Both the position numbers and the translations under genes were made by a program. Under the pieces are notes generated by a model. The model was not told the origin of the DNA, made no database searches, and was given only the letters and a program-made list of their open reading frames with translations. Positions 44,844 to 52,295 of a stretch of 64,000 nt of DNA are shown here, in pieces (position 1 is the stretch's first letter; every line of letters starts with the position of its first letter). This DNA comes from Caulobacter sp. Root343 (lineage in GTDB: Bacteria > Pseudomonadota > Alphaproteobacteria > Caulobacterales > Caulobacteraceae): NCBI RefSeq assembly GCF_001425745.1, contig NZ_LMDF01000006.1, forward strand, positions 379,071-443,070, read 5' to 3'.

Positions 44844-46702
44844 GGCTGGGAGTAGACGGGAATGACGACGGGGGCCGTGGCCGTGCCGCCGTGACCATCG
44901 GAGATGGTGTAGTAGACGACCACCACCAAGTGCGAGCCATAGGCGTTGCTCAGGTAGGGCGCGGTGTAGGTGAGGGTGTTGCCGCTGACGCTGAGCGTTC
45001 CCAGGCTGAACGGATAGCCGGTGGTGCCGTCATAGTCGACGCCGTTGATCTTGGCGTAGGCGAAGCTCAGCGACCCCACCCAGATAACGTTGAGCGAATG
45101 GCCGTCCGCGTCGGTGTCATTGAGCGTGGGCTGGATGGTTACGCTCGTCGATTGGAACAGCGTGGGGGTGTAGATGTCGTCTTCATTGGCGACAGGCGGC
45201 GTATTGGGCGGCGGAGGCGCGGTGACGGTGATCGAGGCCAGGGCCATCGTGCCATAGCCGGCGGCGTTGCCGCCGTCATAGTAGAACGAGTCAGGACCGC
45301 TGTAGCCGGCGGTGGGCGTATAGTAGATCGTATTGTTGCTGACGGTGGCCGTGCCGTGGCCCACCGAGGATTGCACGCGTACGGTCGTGGGCGTAGCGCC
45401 GCTGAAGCTGATGGGGACGACGTTGCTGCTGGAGTTGGCCGCGACGGTCGTGCTGACGGCGTTGGCGTTAGGGACCGCGGCCGGCGCCGTGACCGTGATG
45501 TTGCCGGTGGCGACGTTGCTGGTCCCGTAGGTGTTCGTGGCGGTGAAGGTGAATGAGTCCGACCCCGAATAGTTGGTGAAGGGCGTGTAGTACATCTGCG
45601 AGCCGACCGCCTGAACGCTGCCGTGCGACGAACCCGTCACGTAGGCGACGCTGTTGTAGGTCCCCGAGATGTTGAGCGGGATGACGTTGCTGGCGGAGTT
45701 GTAGGCGACGGTGGCGTAGCTGGTCGAGGCCACGGGCGGGCTGCCGGTCGGGGGCGGGGTGGTTCCGCCCGACCCAAAGACCATGAAGTCGCCGACGCCG
45801 ACATAGTCGTTGAGCTTGCGCACACGCACGTAGCGGGCCGAGACACCGCCCATGTTGACCGTGGAGTAGGCGCCTTCGACCGCGCCGGAGATCGTGGTCG
45901 AGGTTGTCCAGCTGGCGTTGTCGGTCGAGTACTGGACCGTTGCGCCGCTGAGATAGCTGGCTCCCCAGGAGCCGGCGGCGGCGGCGTTGGCCGGCGCGAC
46001 CTTGATGCTGGTGACGGTCTTGACCGCGCCAAGGTCGGCCTTGATCCAGGCGTCCGCTTCGGAGTTGGTGCCGTGGATCGTGTTGTTGGCCAGGAACTGG
46101 CCGTCACGCATGCCGTTGGCCGTGGTCAGGCCGGTATAGCCGAAGCTGGAATAGCTGGAGGAGGCGGTAAACGCCGTCGGGATGATTTCGCTGTCTCCGC
46201 CCCCGGGGTTTGAGACGGCCGAGACCGTGACCTTGATGTTGGCCGAGGCCGAGGCGTGGCCGTCGGAGACGGTGTAGTAGATGTAGTAGTCGCCGGCGGC
46301 CACGCCGGAGCCGGCCGAGTAGTTGATGCTCTTGCCGTCCGAAGCGAGCGTGGCCGTGCCCTGGGGCACGGTTGGCGTGCCGATCGACAAGGTCAGAGTG
46401 TCGCCATCGACATCCGTCAGGCTCGACAGGATCGGGATGTTGACCTGGCTGCCGCCCGCCGTCGCCGAGGCGGTCAGGTTGCTCGCCGTCGGCGGGTGGT
46501 TGGCGCCGGACGCCACCAGCTTGTAGCGCGAGCGATTGCCGGCCTTGTCGTAGTTGTATTCGGTCGTGGTTCCGGTGCGGTCCGACCCTACAAGTCTGCC
46601 GTGCACGTCGTAGGTGTAGATCGTCTGCACCTGCGCCTGGGCTGAAGCCGACATCGCGACCAAAATTGCGACAGCACTTGCCGCGTGACCGAAGCGCGCC
46701 AT
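44840..46702 (-). CDS. Exported Ig/cadherin-like protein with YD repeat and discoidin-like domain
   Basis: A 620-residue exported protein. After the signal (AASAVAILVAMSASAQAQ) come two YD repeats of the RHS kind (YTYDVHGRLVGS and YNYDKAGNRSRY). Several tandem Ig/cadherin-like domains follow, with the typical DGHASASANIKVTVSA and YTPFTNYSGSDSFTFTATN patterns. A discoidin-like (F5/8 C) domain with DAWIKADLGAVKTVTSIKV and SARYVRVRKLNDYVG near residues 200-300 suggests sugar binding. I chose the ATG at 46702 with GGGGGA upstream. A GTG at 46744 has none. It is divergent from the RHS gene and likely exported by the nearby secretion system. It may anchor or present the RHS protein. Confidence 0.75.
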   Translation of the reverse strand: MARFGHAASAVAILVAMSASAQAQVQTIYTYDVHGRLVGSDRTGTTTEYNYDKAGNRSRYKLVASGANHPPTASNLTASATAGGSQVNIPILSSLTDVDGDTLTLSIGTPTVPQGTATLASDGKSINYSAGSGVAAGDYYIYYTVSDGHASASANIKVTVSAVSNPGGGDSEIIPTAFTASSSYSSFGYTGLTTANGMRDGQFLANNTIHGTNSEADAWIKADLGAVKTVTSIKVAPANAAAAGSWGASYLSGATVQYSTDNASWTTSTTISGAVEGAYSTVNMGGVSARYVRVRKLNDYVGVGDFMVFGSGGTTPPPTGSPPVASTSYATVAYNSASNVIPLNISGTYNSVAYVTGSSHGSVQAVGSQMYYTPFTNYSGSDSFTFTATNTYGTSNVATGNITVTAPAAVPNANAVSTTVAANSSSNVVPISFSGATPTTVRVQSSVGHGTATVSNNTIYYTPTAGYSGPDSFYYDGGNAAGYGTMALASITVTAPPPPNTPPVANEDDIYTPTLFQSTSVTIQPTLNDTDADGHSLNVIWVGSLSFAYAKINGVDYDGTTGYPFSLGTLSVSGNTLTYTAPYLSNAYGSHLVVVVYYTISDGHGGTATAPVVIPVYSQP

Positions 46703-46834
46703 GCGAAGGTATCCCCCGACCCGAAAAATTGAGGACAGCCTCACATTGTTTTTTTATAAATGCAATGTTGACGAGCAGGTATAAGCTCAGCCAAGCTTCC
46801 GCCGATTAGCTGTATCTCGGGGTGGGGTCAATCT

Positions 46835-49800
46835 ATGGTGTCGCGCGTTGATCGTTTCGCGTCTTCGGGCGGCGCAGTGGCCCGCATTCGCGCCCTGCTG
46901 CTGGGATCCTTGGCCATGCTCGCCGTGCTGGCGGGGCCGGCCCCCAGCCGAGCCGACGAGATCCCGCCGCCGAAGATCATCGCCACCGATGACAACGGCG
47001 TCGATCTGGTCAGCGGCGTTGTTTCGATCACCGAGCTGGCCAACAGCATCGGCCCCAAGGGGCCCGGATCCATCGAGGCGACCAACGTCCTGCGGGGCGG
47101 CGCGCCGCTGATCTCCTCGCTGTGGTCGTACGTGAAGATCACCGATGACGGGGTCCAGCGTCACTCGACCCTGGTGCTCAACGGCCAATCGCAGGCGTTC
47201 TCCGGGACCGCCGGGCTGGGCGATACGGCGCCAGAAGGCGACTCCGTCGGCAATTTCGTGGGGGTCGCCAATAGCGCCACGGGCATCGTCTACGTCGGGC
47301 CCGACGGCACGAAGGCGGTCTTCAACTACGTCGTCTACGATCCGAACCACGGCAATGGGGCGGTCGGCTATCTGAGATCGATCACCTATCCGTCGGGCGA
47401 GACGCTGACCTATTCGCGCACCGGCAGCGGCAGCGCTCTGATGCTCAAGGTCGAGAGCAGCCTGGGCTACGCGCTGATCACTCCGATTGATTTCCGCTCT
47501 CCGTTCGTCGCCAACCTCACCCAGGGCAACTGCACGGACACCGCCTGCGGCGGCCCGACCTTCGGCAGCGAGGCCAGCCAGGGGCACGCCGTCCAGCAGG
47601 TGAACTCAGGGTCCACGACGACCTTCACCAGCGCCTCGGGCGATGATGTGCGCGTCTACAACATCATCGGCGGCGCCGGCATCGAGGGGCAGTCGACCAG
47701 TGTCGTCGGCTCGGTCAGCAGGGGCGGGCAAACCTGGACCTATGCGTATAACTACGCTCAGGACAACCCGTCGAACCAGGCTCCCGACGGGATCCTGACC
47801 GTGACGATGACCGCACCCGACGGCTATCAGCGGGTGGTGCGTTCGCGGATCGGCAACGGCCATATCCTCAGCGACCAGCAAGGCAAGCTCGGCGCGGATC
47901 AGGGGCGTACGACCTACTACTCCTACGGTTCCGGCTCGGTCCCCGGGGCGGCGGGCTCCACCGGCGCCACGGCGGGGTACGGCAGGCTTCACATCGTGAC
48001 CATGCCCGAGGGCGACTACTTCGAATACACCTATGACGGCTATGCCAACATCATCAGCCGCAAGCACTATCCGAAGGGCTATCCCAGCTCCGCCGAACCG
48101 GTGACGGAGGTCAAGGCCAGCTACAGCTGCCGCACGACGACGGCCGCGCCGATCGCCACGATCTGCAACCAGCCGGACTGGATCCAAGACGAAAACAGCA
48201 AGCAGACCGACTTCACCTACGACCTTGCCCATGGCGGCGCGGTCGCGACGGTGACCCGGCCGGCCGGGCCGAATGGCGTGCGGCCGCAGACGCGCTATAC
48301 GTATCAGTCGGTTTCGGCCACCTACATCAAGGACGGCGCCGTGGTCTTCGGCGCGCCGGCCTGGCGCGTCTACACGACCTCCGCCTGCCGCACCCAGTCG
48401 AGCTGCGTGGGCACGGCCGACGAGATGGTCACCCAGTACGGCTACGAGTCCGGCACGGGCTACTATCACAACGCCCGCCTGACCTCGGTGACGACGCGAG
48501 CCGGCGACAACAGCGTCTCGGCGACGACGACCTACGCCTACAACGCCCGCGGCGACGTGATCGAGACCGATGGTCCGCTGCCGGGCAATGTCGATCTGGT
48601 CCAGACGCGCTACAACGACTCGCGCTGGGTGGTGGGGACGGTGGGCCCCGACCCGGACGGCGGCGGACCCTTGCAGTATCGCGCGGCCAAGTCGCTCTAC
48701 CGCGCCGACGGCCAGGTGCAGACCGCCTATACCGGCGTGGTGGCCGACCGCTCGGACGTGACGTTCGCCAACAGCTTCCAGGTGAAGACGTCGGTCACCA
48801 GCGAGTTCGACGGCTACGGACGTGTCGTGGCTCGGGTGTCGGCCACTGGCGGCGGCTCGACGATCGCCCTGACCCAGACCAGCTACGACGCCCTGGGCCG
48901 GGTCGATTGCGTGGCCCAGCGCATGAACGCCAGCCAGTTCTCGAGCCGTCCGGCCGCCTGCAGCCCGGGCGTGACGGGCAGCGAGGGTTACGACCGGATC
49001 AGCAAGACGCTTTATGACCGCTACGGGCAGGTGAAGTCCCAGCAGTCGGGCGTGGGCGTCGACCTGATCGAACAGCGCCGGGCGGACTACACGCTCAACG
49101 GCAAGCTGGCCTCGGAGACCGACGGCGAGAACAACCTCACCACCTATGTCTATGACGGCCTCGACCGGCTGAAGTTCGTCTACTATCCCAGCACGACCAA
49201 AGGGGCCAACGCGGTCAACGGCGGCGACTACGAGTTGTTCGGCTATGATCCGGCTGGCAATGTCACCTCGTGGCGCCTGCGGGATGGCCGCTCGATCACC
49301 GGCGTCTACGATAACCTCAGTCGCCTGCGGACCAGGACCGTCGACGCCGCCGATGTGGCCGGGGCGACTTACACCTATGGCTATGACAACGCCGACCGTC
49401 CCAACTCGATCAGTGATGGAACGCGCACCCTGACGCAGGACTACGACGCGCTGGGGCGAATGAAGTCCGAAAGCGGCGGCGTCGGTACGGTGAGCTACGA
49501 ATACGACGCGGCTGGCCGGCGCACGAAGCTGACCTGGCCCGATACCAGCTTCTTCGTCACCTACGAGTACGACAACGCCGGCCAGCTGACCTTCATCCGC
49601 CGGGCCGGCAGCACCGCCGCGGCCGACAAGATCGCTGGCTTCGCCTATGACGACCTGGGCCGGCGCGTGGGGATCTCACGGGGCGCCACGACGGCCTCGA
49701 CGACCTATAGCTACGACCCGACGAATCTAATGCTGAGCAGCATCGCCCAGGCGCCGACCAGCGCCGGTGACAGCGTCAACTATGACTTCACCTACAATGC

Positions 49801-51121
49801 CGCCAGACAGGTCAAGAGCCGCACGATCAGCAACACCGCCTACGTCTGGAACGGCGGCTATGCGGTCGATCGTCCCTACAACACCGATGGCCTCAACCGG
49901 GTGGTCAATGCGGGCGCCTCAGGGACCAGCGGCTATACGACCTATGGCTATGATGGACGCGGCAACCTCCTGTGCGTGGCCACGGCCGCGCCGGCCTGCA
50001 CCAGCACACCCACGACGCAATACAAGTACGACGCCGAGAACCGTCTACGCGGCACGACCGCCGGCGCGAGCCTGGTCTATGACCCGCTGGGCCGGCTCTA
50101 TTCGTCGACCACAGTTGGCGGCACGGTCACGCGCTATCTCTACGACGGCGTCAACCTGATCGGTGAATACGACGCTTCCTCGTCGACCCCGCTACGCCGC
50201 TATGTGTTCGGCGTCGGGATGGACGAGCCGCTGGCCCGCTATGTCGGAACCGGGACCACGCCTGAATGGCTGCTGGCCGACCACCAGGGCTCGATCATCG
50301 CCACGCTGAACAGCGCCGGCGCGGTGACCAGCAAGAACACCTACGACGAGTACGGCGTCCCGGGCCTCAGCAACGCCGGCCTCTTCCAGTACACCGGGCA
50401 GGTCTATCTCTCGGACCTGTCGCTCTATCACTACAAGGCTCGCGCCTATTCCCCGACCCTGGGTCGCTTCCTACAGACCGACCCCGTAGGCTACTCGGCA
50501 GGCATGAACTGGTACGCCTACGTGGGCAACGATCCGCTGAACCGGAACGATCCGACCGGACTAGTGCCGGTTGATCCTGTCGTGATCCAGGGGCGGAGCA
50601 ACGAAGAATGGGCTCGGATAATGGCCCAACAGGAAGCCATGGCGATGGCTAATCTAGTGCGGGATGTTACCGGCAATGCCGTAGATGCTATTGTCGTGAC
50701 TGCCAAGAAGACTGCCAAGAAGATAGCGCCGGCTAGTACTTGTCCGGTCGGACCGTTGGCGGATTTCGCGCGAAATGCCAGGGAGTTCGGATCGAGCATG
50801 CAATCAGCGGGAGATTGGACGGCAGTCGCGGGAATGGGCGTCGCTGGCCTCGGTGCTGTAACTCTCCAGCCCGAAATTGTCGCGGCCGGCGGTGTCGGCG
50901 TGATTGTTGGCAAGGGGGTTTCCGTTGCTGGACTGGGCGTGCAATTGCTCGCCGGCGCTTATCTTTACCAAGCTGGAGATCCCGAACCTCTAACCTCGAC
51001 TGCCGTGGGGCAGGCGGTAGGCGGATTTCTGCCTCCCGCACTACCGGGGGCGGATCCTGCAGGCGATATTGGCGATGCTGCTGCTCGCCGGATCTACGGC
51101 AATCTACCCTCGTGCAAATAG
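46835..51121 (+). CDS. Sec-exported RHS-repeat protein with a polymorphic C-terminal tip
   Basis: A 1,428-residue RHS protein. The N-terminus has a Sec signal (ALLLGSLAMLAVLAGPAPSRA) in place of a PAAR or VgrG domain. Many YD repeats follow (YDALGRVDC, YEYDAAGRRTKLTWPD, YDPLGRLYSSTTVGG). The RHS core ends with YHYKARAYSPTLGRFLQTDP and NDPTGL at about residue 1243. After it comes a tip of about 185 residues: a soluble part, then hydrophobic Gly/Ala-rich helices (TAVAGMGVAGLGAVTLQPEI, GVGVIVGKGVSVAGLGVQLL), which looks pore-forming. RHS shells encapsulate such toxins and cleave them off at the core. It lies next to a type II secretion cluster. The toxin activity is inferred from architecture. 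Confidence 0.85.
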   Translation: MVSRVDRFASSGGAVARIRALLLGSLAMLAVLAGPAPSRADEIPPPKIIATDDNGVDLVSGVVSITELANSIGPKGPGSIEATNVLRGGAPLISSLWSYVKITDDGVQRHSTLVLNGQSQAFSGTAGLGDTAPEGDSVGNFVGVANSATGIVYVGPDGTKAVFNYVVYDPNHGNGAVGYLRSITYPSGETLTYSRTGSGSALMLKVESSLGYALITPIDFRSPFVANLTQGNCTDTACGGPTFGSEASQGHAVQQVNSGSTTTFTSASGDDVRVYNIIGGAGIEGQSTSVVGSVSRGGQTWTYAYNYAQDNPSNQAPDGILTVTMTAPDGYQRVVRSRIGNGHILSDQQGKLGADQGRTTYYSYGSGSVPGAAGSTGATAGYGRLHIVTMPEGDYFEYTYDGYANIISRKHYPKGYPSSAEPVTEVKASYSCRTTTAAPIATICNQPDWIQDENSKQTDFTYDLAHGGAVATVTRPAGPNGVRPQTRYTYQSVSATYIKDGAVVFGAPAWRVYTTSACRTQSSCVGTADEMVTQYGYESGTGYYHNARLTSVTTRAGDNSVSATTTYAYNARGDVIETDGPLPGNVDLVQTRYNDSRWVVGTVGPDPDGGGPLQYRAAKSLYRADGQVQTAYTGVVADRSDVTFANSFQVKTSVTSEFDGYGRVVARVSATGGGSTIALTQTSYDALGRVDCVAQRMNASQFSSRPAACSPGVTGSEGYDRISKTLYDRYGQVKSQQSGVGVDLIEQRRADYTLNGKLASETDGENNLTTYVYDGLDRLKFVYYPSTTKGANAVNGGDYELFGYDPAGNVTSWRLRDGRSITGVYDNLSRLRTRTVDAADVAGATYTYGYDNADRPNSISDGTRTLTQDYDALGRMKSESGGVGTVSYEYDAAGRRTKLTWPDTSFFVTYEYDNAGQLTFIRRAGSTAAADKIAGFAYDDLGRRVGISRGATTASTTYSYDPTNLMLSSIAQAPTSAGDSVNYDFTYNAARQVKSRTISNTAYVWNGGYAVDRPYNTDGLNRVVNAGASGTSGYTTYGYDGRGNLLCVATAAPACTSTPTTQYKYDAENRLRGTTAGASLVYDPLGRLYSSTTVGGTVTRYLYDGVNLIGEYDASSSTPLRRYVFGVGMDEPLARYVGTGTTPEWLLADHQGSIIATLNSAGAVTSKNTYDEYGVPGLSNAGLFQYTGQVYLSDLSLYHYKARAYSPTLGRFLQTDPVGYSAGMNWYAYVGNDPLNRNDPTGLVPVDPVVIQGRSNEEWARIMAQQEAMAMANLVRDVTGNAVDAIVVTAKKTAKKIAPASTCPVGPLADFARNAREFGSSMQSAGDWTAVAGMGVAGLGAVTLQPEIVAAGGVGVIVGKGVSVAGLGVQLLAGAYLYQAGDPEPLTSTAVGQAVGGFLPPALPGADPAGDIGDAAARRIYGNLPSCK

Positions 51122-51131
51122 GAGCGCAGAT

Positions 51132-51539
51132 ATGGAAAAGCAGACAGCGCGATGGGGGGTTGCATGGGGCATTCTGGCCATTGCGATCATCGCTGTCGTC
51201 TCTTTTGGGTCACGTTTTCCGTTTGGCCAATTAGCGTCTGCGATGGTCTTTTTTGTGGCTGCTGCAACGCTAATTCTAGTGCGGCCGATAATAAAACGTT
51301 CGCCGCTTAACCGGCGTATCGTCGTCGATCGCAGCAGAAACACGTTCGTACAAAAAATTCTTCTCCCTGTTGGGGTGCTATCTATCTGCGCTGCGTTTAT
51401 TTGGATTTTGGTTCTCGCTCGTAATGTACCAAACTCGGATGCTGGGGTTGTAATTTTATTTGTCCCAAGCATTACACTTCTTGTAGTGGGTGTCGCGGCC
51501 ATCGCCTTCCGTGTCTACATTTGGTTTTTTGGTAGCTAG
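51132..51539 (+). CDS. Four-helix membrane protein, candidate immunity protein
   Basis: A 135-residue protein with four membrane segments (WGILAIAIIAVVSF, LASAMVFFVAAATLIL, ILLPVGVLSICAAFIWILVL, ILFVPSITLLVVGVAAIAF). It starts 10 bases after the RHS stop, with AGGAGC before its ATG. Its codon use and AT content are clearly different from the RHS gene, as is usual for immunity genes. Position and topology fit an immunity protein against a membrane-acting RHS tip. I recognise no family, so the role is an inference from context. Confidence 0.6.
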   Translation: MEKQTARWGVAWGILAIAIIAVVSFGSRFPFGQLASAMVFFVAAATLILVRPIIKRSPLNRRIVVDRSRNTFVQKILLPVGVLSICAAFIWILVLARNVPNSDAGVVILFVPSITLLVVGVAAIAFRVYIWFFGS

Positions 51540-51629
51540 GCTCCTTGCAGCGTGGCGCGCCTGACCAGCGGGCCTTGCGACTCTCCTAGCGCCTTCTCAG
51601 CCGCCCTCTTCCTGCGCTGATCAAGATGT

Positions 51630-51758
51630 ATGAAGCCTCATGGCCAGGCCTTTGAAATCTATCCGCGCGCCTTCGTGCGCCGCCAAAACCGCCTCAAGGG
51701 CAAGATCGGCTCCGGAGGAAGCCCGTCCGCGTGTGTGGCCGCAAAGCCAAGTGCGTAA
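51630..51758 (+). CDS. Unrecognised 42-residue frame in the orphan RHS region
   Basis: A short open frame (MKPHGQAFEIYPRAFVRRQN...) with no clear ribosome site. It ends just before the orphan RHS fragment and may be the remnant of another gene that was joined to RHS sequence by recombination. Coding is uncertain and I recognise no family. Confidence 0.2.
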   Translation: MKPHGQAFEIYPRAFVRRQNRLKGKIGSGGSPSACVAAKPSA

Positions 51759-51776
51759 GGCGGCCCTATCCAGCCG

Positions 51777-52082
51777 CCGGCGCCAGCCTGGTCTACGATC
51801 CGCGGGGCCGGCTCTATTCGTCGACGACGGTCGGCGGCACGGTCACGCGCTATCTCTACGACGGCGCCAACCTGATCGGTGAATATGACGCCTCCTCGTC
51901 GACCCCGCTGCGCCGCTACGTATTTGGTGTCGGGATGGACGAGCCTCTGGCCCGCTATGTCGGAACCGGGACCACGCCTGAATGGCTGCTGGCCGACCAT
52001 CGGGGCTCGATCATCGCCACGCTGAACAGCGCCGGCGCGGTGACGGCCAAGAACACCTACGAGCACAGCGTCCCCGGCCTCA
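51777..52082 (+). pseudogene. Orphan RHS core fragment
   Basis: A stretch of 286 bases (51777-52062) aligns without gaps to 50061-50346 of the RHS gene at a constant offset of 1,716 bases, with only scattered differences. It covers the YDPxGRLYSSTTVGG to LNSAGAVTAKNTYE part of the core. The last 20 bases diverge and a stop follows at 52093. The fragment lacks its 5' repeats, the core end and a tip. This is the usual form of a displaced RHS-CT module, from which new tips are recruited by recombination. Confidence 0.65.
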
Positions 52083-52171
52083 TACATCAATAGTTACAGG
52101 CCATTACGGGTGGAAGGCCTCGTTCGCCAACCCGCCGGCGACGCTATTGACTGTTCGGGTTCCCGATGAAA

Positions 52172-52185
52172 AGTTACCGGTAACT
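52172..52185. promoter_or_regulatory. Perfect 14-bp palindrome AGTTACCGGTAACT upstream of GH43
   Basis: AGTTACCGGTAACT is its own reverse complement with a central CG, the usual form of a LacI/GalR-family operator. It lies 110 bases before the GH43 start. It shares GTTAxCGxTAxC with the palindrome next to the GH30 gene at 58531. It overlaps the TTGTCTGA-type site at 52184. Confidence 0.5.
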
Positions 52186-52194
52186 CAGACAATT
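52184..52194 (-). promoter_or_regulatory. TTGTCTGACAA-type half site before GH43
   Basis: Read on the minus strand AATTGTCTGAGTTA occurs at 52181-52194. The left half (TTGTCTGA) is exact; the right half differs at two bases. It overlaps the LacI-type palindrome and lies about 100 bases before the GH43 start. Confidence 0.4.
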
Positions 52195-52295
52195 GAGCGC
52201 GCCGCGTCAACGGTTCGCCGGGCGGCGGGAGTTTCGTGGGCCTGCGTCCGCGGCCGGCGTCCCTCGATCCGAGACCGCAAGGGAGCCCGCCCCCA

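Larger units (their letters stand above)
51540..52295. other. Orphan-module region between RHS and the GH43 gene
   Basis: A 750-base stretch that holds a 42-codon frame, an orphan RHS fragment and the control region of the GH43 gene. No intact long gene is seen. The boundary of the polysaccharide locus begins at about 52090. Confidence 0.45.
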
